Positions 55,266-64,000 of a DNA stretch of 64,000 nucleotides are shown here, one piece after another. Every line of letters starts with the position of its first letter. Position 1 is the stretch's first letter. Position numbers and translations under genes: made by a program. The DNA is from Closterium sp. NIES-65 (Eukaryota; Streptophyta; Zygnematophyceae; Desmidiales; Closteriaceae), in the NCBI GenBank assembly GCA_948144175.1, contig CANXME010002317.1, positions 2,046,001 through 2,110,000 on the forward strand, written 5' to 3'. The notes beneath the pieces were generated by a model. That model ran no database searches, had not been told where the DNA came from, and saw only the letters and a program-made list of their open reading frames with translations.

Positions 55266-58200
55266 TCAAGAAGTGAGCAAGTGAGGCCAAGTAGGCACAA
55301 GACCTAGCATCGTACAGAAGCGCTGATGATCACAAGGCGGAAGTGCCTTGGTAAAGATATCAGCAGTGTTGGCCTCAGAGGCCACGTAAGCAAGGCGCAG
55401 CTGACCACGTTGTTGTAGCTCACGAGCAAGGAAGTAACGAAGAGCAATGTGCTTCGATCTATGCTCCAGTCTGTGCTCCCGACACAAGGCCAGCATGGCC
55501 TTGTTGTCTACGTACAGCACAGGAGGAGAATGAGGCGGCTCTCCTAGGTCAGTCAGCAGGTAGGTGAGCCAGCGTAGCTCCTGTGCAGCCATGGCCCCCG
55601 CGTAGATCTCAGCCTCACAACTTGAGCCGAGAACAGAAGACGAGCGGATAGACCGCCATGAAACAGAGCCGGAGCCAAGGCTGAAGGTGTAACCTGTGAC
55701 GACCGCTACGTAGCCTGGTCGTCAGCCCAAGAAGCGTCTGCGTGACCTACGAGGACCACTCGACGTCGCCCTCCAAGCACTAGCCCCATGCCCGACGTAC
55801 TGCACACGTAGCGCAACACCCTCTTTGCTGCAGCCATGTGCTCTGGTCGGTGTCTCCCAGGAGCAACATAGCGTGCCAAGATGCTAAGAGGGTATGCAAG
55901 GTCAGGTCGTGTGCAAGTCATCAGGTACATGAGGCAGCCAACAAGCTCTGGGTACGGGCCACTCGGCTCTACGGACTCATCCGAAGGCAGAGCTGAGAGC
56001 GAGTGGCGAGTAGATAGAGGAGTGGCCTGAGGCAAGGAGTACGTGAAGTCGAAGCGCTGAAGGACCTGCTGCACCATGTGTGACTGAGTCAAGGTAATGG
56101 TGCGCTGTGCTCTGTTCCGGGTGATCTGCAAGCCAAGGTAGCTACGCAGTTCACCCAGGTCTGTGCACGTGTGTCTCTTCTGCAGCTCGGACTTCACGTG
56201 GGCGAGTCCAGCAGTGTCAGCAGTGGCAAAGACCAAGTCGTCGACGTACACGAGGATGTAGAACGGCGGCAGAGAGGTGTCGGTGCGCAGAAACAGCGAC
56301 GGGCCGGCTGTAGAAGGAGCAAACCCAAGAGCCGCAAGTGTAGTCCTCAGTGTGTCATGCCACTCACGGGGCGCCTGGCGGAGACCGTAGACTGGCCGCC
56401 GGAGGCTCCACTAGGTACCAGGAGGAAACGACCCAGTGAAGCCAGGTGGGCGGCGCAACCAGATCTCCTCGTGCAGGCTGCCTTACAGGAAAGCTGTGCT
56501 GAAGTCAAGAGAGTGGAGCTCGTAGTCGCGCTAAGCGGCTATGTGCAGCAGCACCCGAAGAGTGGTCATCTTCGGGGTGGGAGAGAAGGTCTGAAAGTAG
56601 TCAACTCCCTGCCGCTGACTGAAGCCTCGAGCCACGTAACGCGCCTTGAAGACAGGCGGAGAACCCGGCGGCCGCTTCACCCTGAAAATCCACATGCCAC
56701 TAACGATGTTCGCCCCAGGTGGGGGAACCTCGTCGACGTAGGTGCCTGTGGACTTCCAGGAAGCCATCTCTGCGTCCATGGGTGACTGCCACTGAGAGGA
56801 GTAGGGACCCTTGATCGCCTCAGCGTACGATCGAGGAGTCGGGATGTCTGGTGCATCCGGGTCTCCCTCAGGGGCAATCAGCGTGGACACGAGATGATGC
56901 AAAGCAGCAGCAAAACACTGGAACTCCTCCTGCGTGTCCTCAAGGACGTCCGTGCTAAGAGCACACTCACCCCCGACGGACGGAGGACAGACAGACTCAG
57001 ACTCAGGAACAAGACTAGCGGCGTAGTCTAGACGACAGCGAGCTGCAAAGTCGACAAGCTCAGCAACCAAGGCAAACGCAGCAGTGGTCTCAAAGGAAGG
57101 GTTAGTGACAGCAGTAGCCAGGAGACGCGTAACAGTAGGACTGGCAGCACGAAGAGAGTCAGACTCCGGGTCAGCAAGAACAGGAAGAGAGGACTGTGGA
57201 GGAGATGGCAACGGGACACGCAAAGGAGAAGTGGAAGGACGCAGTGCCATCTGGTGTGTGCCGGGGACTGCAGGAGGACGCGGACGCGGAGCACGACTAC
57301 TAGTGCGAGCAGCACGAACAAGCGACGCAGGACGAGACGCAGGCTCACGACGCTCAGCAAGACCTCCAGTAGGACCAGTGTAGGGAGAAGGAGCAGGCAG
57401 GGGGGAGGCGGGCAGTAACGGTGACCGCCACTGGACAGGCTGTGGACACTCTAAGGGAGGAGCAGGATTAGTAGAGGGCGGGAGACCAAGAACCTGCTTA
57501 AGGAGCGGAACGAAGTACGGCCGTGGCCGCGCAGCGCCTCCAGAACCAGCAGGGACAGCACGAGTACCCCAGGCGGCAGCACCTGCGCCAGCAGCACCTC
57601 CAGCTCCAACAGCGCCAACTCCAGCACCCTCAGACGCACCAGCGCCAGCAGAACCACCAGTGCCAACACCCGCAGCGGCTCCAGCTCCAGCAGCTCCAGC
57701 AGCACCAACTCCAGCAGGACCAGCAGCTCCAGTACCACCAGCAGCTCCAGCAGTACCTCCAGCAGGACTAACTCCAGCAGCCCTAGCAGCACCCCCAGCC
57801 CCAGCATCTCCAGTACCGCCAGTACGAGCACCTCCGGGACCAACAGCAACAGTAGTACCTCCAGCTCCAGCAGCACGGCTCCGGCGCCGGGCAAACCACT
57901 CGCGCAGCTCCTGCGGAGAGAGTAGCTCCCGCCTCGACGAAGCTTCGCAAGAGGCCACACGAGCAGACCCAGCACCCCCAGGCTCCACAACCCTAGGCTC
58001 AGCGCCCCCAGGCTCAGCACCCCCAGACTCAGCACCCCCAGGCTCAGCACCCCTAGACTCAGCACCCCCAGGCTCAGCACCCCTAGACTCAGCACCCCCA
58101 GGCTCCGCACCCCCAGGCTCAGCACCTCCAGACCCGGCACCCGTAGGCTCAGCACCTCTAGCAGCACCAGAGTCAACAGCTACCTCGACAGGCTCGACTG

Positions 58201-60446
58201 CGTCTACCTGGGATACACCTGACGGGGCAGGACCCTGAGGGGGGAGGGGCTCTACCGGGGGGGGACGTGGCGCAAGGAAGAGCGGCGGCGGGGGGAGGGG
58301 CGTAGTGCGGTAGGGGAAGAGACGGTAGTAAGGCACCGACTCGTCAAAGGTGACGTCCTGGGAGGACAGAACACGGCACGAGGTGGGGTGGAAAAACTGC
58401 CACCCAGGCGCGTCAGGGGGGAAGCCAAGGAAGACGCAGGGAACAGCACGGGGGGACAGCTTGTCCGCAGACAAGTTGCGGAAAAACGCCCGAGATCCCC
58501 AGACCTGAAACGCAGATGCATCGCCAACCTTCCCCGTGCACAGCAAGGTGGGGGAGGTCTCTGGCAAGGAGACCCGAGGCTGAAGGTTGAGCTAATGCGC
58601 TGCGTACTGAAGCCGCAAACGGCCACAGAAAGTGGGGAGCAACCGCATGGATCATGGACGTACGAGCGACGTCCATGACCATGCCAATGCGGCGCTCAGC
58701 AATCCCATTTCGCTGTGGAGAGGCCGGAAGCGTGAAGGTCTGGCGGATGCCCTGTGCACGACAGAAGGCTCCCAGACGGGCAGAGGAAAACTCCCCGCCT
58801 CTGTTACAGTGCAGACGCAGAACAGGAAAGTCCGAGCCGAAACTCTCTCTGAGCTGGAGACGAGCTGCGCGGATCCAGTCGATCAACACCTCACTGACGT
58901 CACTCTTGCTGCGCAAGGGGAACACCGTGGTGTAATGCGAGTAGTCGTCAACCACCAACAGGAAGTAACGCTCGTGACCTAGGCCACGTACGCGGGCCGG
59001 GCCCCACACGTCCATGTGAAGAGTCTGCAGGGGAGCCTCTGTCGGAGGAAACTCGGAGGAGTGAGGGGCGGCGCGCTGCCGCCCCTTGACACAGGGAACG
59101 CCGGTAGGGGCAGGCCCCAGAGGGAGGGGAGGGAGGGACCGGGGGAGACCAGAGACAAGGACACGGGAGGCCATGCCTCGGAGACGAGGCAGGGAGGGGT
59201 GACCAAGGCGGTGGTGATAAAGGAGAGTCTGGTGGGACAGGAGACGACACGAGCAGGGAGCAAACTCAGGACCAGACCTGGACGCTGCAGCAAACACCTG
59301 ACTCGACGCAGCTACCTGACCAGGCTCAGCAACCGGAGGAGACTCAGTAGTCAATGTGTACAGGCTCGACCCCGGCCGACGGGTAAACATGGCCAAGTGT
59401 CGGCCCGTCCGAGCACACGTACAGTGGGTCACCCGCTGACTCGCAGGAGTGAACTGGTCAACCCCCCCATCCTGTGGATCAGCACCTTTCACCAAGTTCG
59501 TAGAGAACGAGGGGAGGTAGAGACCTGACAGGGTGCCAGAGGGGGCTGCCAGACACGGTAAGACAGTGGAGAAGCGAGCAAGGACAGGACCCCCAGAGGA
59601 GTCCGCCAGGGAGACCGCAACTGGCCGACTGAGCGGCGTAAGCGTGGTGCGGTCTCAAAAGAAGGAGCGGGAAGCACCCGAGTCAAGAGTGAAGGTGTGT
59701 AAGGCCTGAGCCAACGTGGTACCTGAGAGAGCAGACTCACCAGCACCTGGGGCAGCAGACGCACTAGCACCTAGAGCGGCAGCCTCACCAGCACCTGGAG
59801 CAGCAGACTGGATACCGAGGTCAGGCGGCACACACAGGTGACAGGCTCCCTCGGCACTAGTAGAAAATGCATACATTGCAGTGAGAATAGCATCATAGTC
59901 AAGAGCAAAGATATCTACCCTCTGCCTAAGTAGCTCCACCCAGTCGTAGAGCTCAGCGTCGTCGCCAAACTCTGTACGCCAAGCGTCGCTCAGACGGGCG
60001 AAGCAGCAGGACTCTGTTTGACCACGCGTCCCGCAAGGCTGACTAGTCCGGACACCCGAGCTAATAACGTACTAGCAGCGAGAACCACTCAGCGACCCTC
60101 TACTCTGAGCGTACCACTCACGAAGCTGCTGGGGCGAGAGGACCGCGGACGGACGACGCTGCAGCTGCACCTGGCCACTACAAGCAGCTGCGGAACTACT
60201 CACTCCAGAACGACTCCCACTACGGCCACCCCGACAACCCCAACTAGCGTACCACTCACGAAGCTGTTGGGGGGTGAAAGACTGACGCGGGCAACGCTGG
60301 AGCTGCATCTGGCCACTACAAGCAGCTGCGGAACTACTCACTCCAGGACGACTCCCACTACGGCTACCCCGACAACCCCAACTAGCGTACCACTCACGAA
60401 GCTGTTGGGGGGTGAGGGACTCACGCGGGCGACGCTGGAGCTGCAT
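55266..60446 (-). pseudogene. N5 gag, protease, integrase, RT and RNase H (fossil)
   Basis: Right to left: three imperfect tandem copies of a 41-residue gag unit containing (T/S)PQQLREWYAS (60,072-60,446), protease LDSGASRSFF (59,655-59,939), HHCC motif and integrase (58,413-59,495; VVDDYSHYTTVFPL), linker with PGGAE repeats and LSPQELREWFARR (56,531-58,567), RT (55,706-56,251 and right of it; YVDDLVFA), RNase H (55,266-55,592; DNKAMLALC). Several breaks. Confidence 0.85.
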
Positions 60447-60539
60447 CTGGCCACGCCAGGAGCAGCATTAGCAGTAGAAAGAGCAGTAGCAGCAAGAGCA
60501 GCAGTAACAGCAGTACGGGCAGGGCAGTGCTTACCACTG

Positions 60540-61750
60540 GCGAGAAGGGCAGGCGTACGACGGCGGCAACGGCGAGGCCGCTACCACTGTAGGGCGAGAG
60601 CTCCGCGGCAGCTGCAGGGGTGGCTGCTCCAGGGGCGGCAGTTGTAGGGGCGGCTGCTCCAGGGGCGGCTGCTCCAGGGGCGGCTGCTGCATGGGCGGTT
60701 GCTGCAGGGGCGGCTGTTGCAGGGGCGGCTGCTGCAGGGGCGGCTGCTGCAGGGGCGGCTGCTCCAAGGGCGGCTGCTGCAATGGCGGCTGCTCCAGGGG
60801 CGGCTCGGATGCTGGGCGACTCGGCTGCTGGGCGGCTCGGCGGCTCGGCTGCTGGGCGGTTCGGCGGCTCAGCTGCTCGCTAGGGGCGGCGACGGGGCCG
60901 GGTAGGGGCGGCGACGGGGCCGCTAGGGGCGGCGACGGGGCCGCGTAGGGAGGAGAGCGGCGACGGGGCCGCTAGGGGCGGCGACGGGGCCGCGTAGGGG
61001 CAGCGACGGGGCCGCGTAGGGGCGACGACGAGGCCGCGTAGGGGCGGCGATGGGGCCGCGTAGGGAGGGAGGCGGCGACGGGGCCGCTAGGGGCGGCGAC
61101 GCGGCCGCTTGGGGCGGCAACGGGGCCGCGTAGGGGCGGCGACGGGGCCGCGTAGGGAGGGAGGAGGCGACGGGTCCGCTAGGGGCGGCGACGGGGCCGC
61201 GTAGGGGCGGTGACGGGGCCGCTAGGGGCGGCGACGGGGCCGCGTAGGGGCGGCGACGGGGCCGCGTAGGGAGGGGAGCGGCGACGGGGTCGCTAGGGGC
61301 GGCGACGGGGCTGTGTAGGGGCGGCAATGGGGCCGCGTAGGGGCCGCGACGGGGCCGCGTAGGGAGGGGAGCGGCGACGGGGCCGCTAGGGGCGGCGACG
61401 GGGCCGCGTAGGGGCGGCGACGAGGCCGCATAGGGAGAGAGGCGGCGTCGGGGCCGCTAGGGGCGGTGACGTGGCCGCTAGGGGCGGCGACGAGGCCGCG
61501 TAGGGGCGGCGACGGGGCCGCTAGGGGCCGCGAGGGGCCTGGAAGGGCGGCGACGGGGCCGCTAGGGGCGGCGATGGGGCTGCTAAGGGTGGCGTGAGGG
61601 GCCGTGAGAGGGGCCTCTAAGAGAGCTCGACAGAAGGGCGGCCCACAAGGCGCGCCTCGGGCAGGAGCGACTGGCGTTCCGGTCAGAAAAAAAAAAAAAA
61701 ATCAGTGGTGGGCCCAAGGAAGCGTTCCCACTAGGGAACCTGCTCTATAC
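60540..61750 (-). repeat. N5 leader, GC-rich minisatellites
   Basis: A ggggcggctgctgca 15-bp unit at 60,600-60,800 and a ggggccgcgtaggggcggcg-type unit at 60,880-61,600. These are again two successive blocks between gag and primer site. No gene. Confidence 0.88.
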
Positions 61751-61752
61751 CG

Positions 61753-61877
61753 TGTGAAAAAATCAGGAATGATTGACTAAAGAATGAGTGTGATACAAAT
61801 ATGAAACCCTAGAATTGTGTACCCCTTAGCATCTAACCCGCTACAGCCTACACAGGCTAGATCATATAAGTCTGACA
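61753..61877 (-). repeat. N5 5' LTR
   Basis: 125 bp, three differences from the partner at 54,939-55,063. Confidence 0.9.
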
Positions 61878-62600
61878 CCAAGTTCATGTTTTTTTTTCAA
61901 ACATTCACATTTGAGTTTTGGTCGACCTAGACTCGACCATCTCGACTTTTGGTGGTCGAGGAGCACCATTAACAAGCCCGAGTCGCGCAAGGAACAACAA
62001 GGTTCGACGATCAGAGTTCAACTTTAAGCAGTTAATCCGGAATTCAGGTGTACAATCACTGAGCCAAACTCCATCCAGCCACACCCTTCAAACCTCGGTA
62101 CAGTACTTCCTAGCCACCTTCAACCGTGGTTGGAATCAAGTGGATTCAGGACGGGCTTGTCGAAGAGAAAGGCCCCACCCTCATTTGGGCGCAGCTGATC
62201 TTGCGGTCGACAAGAAGTCCGCGACGGGTTGGTCGAAGAAATGGGCTTCTACAGGCCGACGGAAGTTGCAGTCAAGCAGGCTCTGCTCGCTAGAATTTGG
62301 TCGACGAGCTCGGGTCGACGATCTCTGCGCGACGTTCTCCTGTAAAAAAGCGCTGGTCGAAGAGCTCCGGTCGAAGAGTTCTGGTCGAGAAGCTTTGCTC
62401 GGCGAATGCTGCTCAACCGAGCAGAGCCGAGTTGATCGACCGAAGTTGCAGAGTTGTGCGAAACTCTGCAAAGGCGTGCGAACTTTCGCCCAGGTGGTTT
62501 TGGCGAAGTTCTACCTGCGGAACGGCATCACATGGTCAACGGTGCGCACTTGGCGAAACCGACGCCACGTTCTCTACCCGGCACCTGCGCAATGTGCCTG
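61878..62600. other. TCGA-rich unassigned DNA
   Basis: Many ggtcga(c/a)ga words, strongest at 62,210-62,400 (ggtcgaagagctcc, ggtcgaagagttct, ggtcgagaagc). The frames on both strands lack recognisable domains. It may be part of an unknown repeat family; I cannot place it. Confidence 0.4.
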
Positions 62601-62810
62601 ACGATGAAACCGTCAACCTGCACCTACTTGATAGGTGCGCACATCTGCACAGATAGAGAACCTGCGACTGCAGATAGTTACCTGCGACTGCAGATAGTCA
62701 AATGCGACTACAGTGCTGGCAGACCGCGCGCAGTGCAATGCTAGCAGACAACTCTGCTGCAGCATTGGCAAGCCGCTCTTCTGCTGCGCTGGCAGAGTTC
62801 GCCCTTGCTG
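62601..62810. repeat. Short tandem repeats
   Basis: Three copies of a 19-bp unit cctgcgactgcagatagtt (about 62,660-62,715), then about three loose copies of a gctggcaga...ctctgctgc unit (62,715-62,800). There is no coding evidence. Confidence 0.6.
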
Positions 62811-64000
62811 GGTGTTGCATGCCATTCTAGTTCTCTTGTTCTGCATGCCTCAATTTTACTCTAATGAATCTATCAACTTTTCATTGCGAGTTGTTCTTTC
62901 AATTCCTTAGTGAAAACTATTGTCAACCTTCAATGTTCTTTTGCAAGTAGAAGAACTCTAGCAAAACGCTACGATCACTCGCACGAACCCATGCCCTCCA
63001 CCGTAGTCCACTCCCGTTGTGTAGTGACTCCCCGCAGGGCTTACCGGGTGTGCGAGCACTGAGGTTTACTGGGTGTTGGAACGCCCAGGTTTACTGTACC
63101 AGGGCCCTGTTCGGCAGCACTTCTGTTGCCATGCACTTCTCACCAGCAATAGAACAAACCTGAACGAGAAGACAACCACGGTCTGAAGCTAGGCTTACTA
63201 CAAAACAAACTCAACATGGGGTATTGTTCTACTCTTCCATCTGTACAACCAGCCACGCAAAACGTGGGGTTGCTCTTGCATGTTGCACAAAAGAGACAGC
63301 CGATTTCCAAACCCAGCAACCACAAGCAAACGGTTCCTTGCTTCGAGGAACTGGGACACAAAATTCTAGGAAAGAGCACATTTTGGTGGTGTTCTGGTGA
63401 CTCCTGCGGGGGGGGAGGTTGGGGGGTGAATGTAAATGAAGATGGTTCCGAGGGTGTTTCGGGGCTCGATTTCTCCACCTCCCGCTACAGCAGAAGACGG
63501 GAAATTTCGTGCGCGAGGTGGGGAAGGCTCCAACGGTAAATGAAGAACCGGTGGGTACATTTTCCTGGTCTAGAAACGGGGGTATCGCATTTGGCGCAAA
63601 CATGCAAGAAGGGTTACAAACAAAATCCTGGGTGACTCCTGCTTGAAAAAAACACCTCACCTGGAACAAACACCTCACCTGGAACAAACACTTCACTAGG
63701 GTTTGCAATAAGAACGGGACGTGCTTTTTTTTTTTTTCTGGTTCTTGCGCGTGTGTGTGGGGCGTGCAATCACGCAGTCTTTAGTTTCACGGGCATAACG
63801 TCGTTTTCCCTCCCCCAGCTCCTCCTTTACATGGCTGTCCCACTTCCCCGCGAAGAGTGGTTGCCGGAATGGGGGGCGAGGGAGGCAAAATTTGCCCGAG
63901 GAGGAAGGTGGGGAGGGTAAATGTGCAGCTTCCAAGGGGTGCACATCCCTGAGGGTAAATGAGCATTCTATTGGCATTTACCTTTGGAGGGCAAATAGGA
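62811..64000. other. Right edge, no gene recognised
   Basis: Frames up to 159 codons overlap on both strands and look like chance. Three copies of acacctcacctggaacaa lie at about 63,648-63,700, and a T run lies at about 63,727. Genes may begin beyond the window. Confidence 0.45.

Larger units (their letters stand above)
54939..61877 (-). mobile_element. Ty1/copia element N5
   Basis: 125-bp LTRs at 54,939-55,063 and 61,753-61,877 differ at 3 sites. Primer site complement ctctatacc adjoins the right LTR and the polypurine tract (ccccctaggc complement) the left. The flanks ccagc/ccaag do not make a clean duplication, and LINE sequence does not resume on the right, so a rearrangement may have followed insertion. 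All Copia parts except the gag N-terminus are recognisable. It is broken in several places. Confidence 0.9.

Noticed and set aside
61918-62656. 227- and 119-codon frames in TCGA-rich DNA
   Set aside because: Overlapping frames on both strands, no domain, composition driven by ggtcgacga words.
63139-63977. Minus-strand frames at the right edge
   Set aside because: Three overlapping frames with similar length and no recognisable family; a gene cannot be supported.

Overview
The window looks like nuclear DNA of a streptophyte-type green alga. Closterium or a relative is my guess, made from the style of the Copia elements and the plant-like mitochondrial EF-G; no search was possible. AT-richer host introns carry spliced host genes, and very GC-rich Ty1/copia elements are packed in between them.

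Layout. 1-7,960 is almost entirely one 65-bp tandem satellite (about 118 units). Directly after it come the last two exons of a CPBP (CAAX-protease-like) intramembrane metalloprotease gene on + (8,128-8,834). A minus-strand gene for a secreted 12-cysteine protein follows (9,684-10,472). From 11,442 to 37,833 exon pieces of a plant-type mitochondrial elongation factor G gene lie on + in protein order: domain II, start of domain III, domain V, stop. Domain IV and the rest of III are absent, so the locus is probably a decayed or partial gene. Beyond it are a 5'-truncated LINE (53,471-54,938) and unassigned DNA (61,878-64,000).

Insertions. A plus-strand Copia (11,765-26,597) sits in an EF-G intron. 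It was hit by a minus-strand Copia (13,263-25,362, TSD GAACT), which holds part of a third (about 18,430-25,103). A small non-autonomous LTR element (28,282-29,609) cut an EF-G exon copy. A degenerate minus-strand Copia (30,175-36,681, TSD GATGT) sits in a later intron. A 14.8-kb minus-strand Copia (38,215-53,037, TSD GCACA) lies downstream and contains another Copia (44,734-51,730, TSD AGGGG) and a 257-bp solo LTR (41,016-41,272, TSD AGCAC). A further Copia occupies 54,939-61,877. All are fossils here. They share short LTRs (122-135 bp), a Met-tRNA-type primer site and nearly one polypurine tract.

The most unusual signal is that single exons of both host genes, with their intron ends, exist as local arrays of degenerating copies: the CPBP HxxxN exon four times, and EF-G exons about 3, 3, 8, 3 and 3 times. 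One stretch of the EF-G array (27,474-28,031) is a 47-codon repeat open straight through intron-derived sequence.
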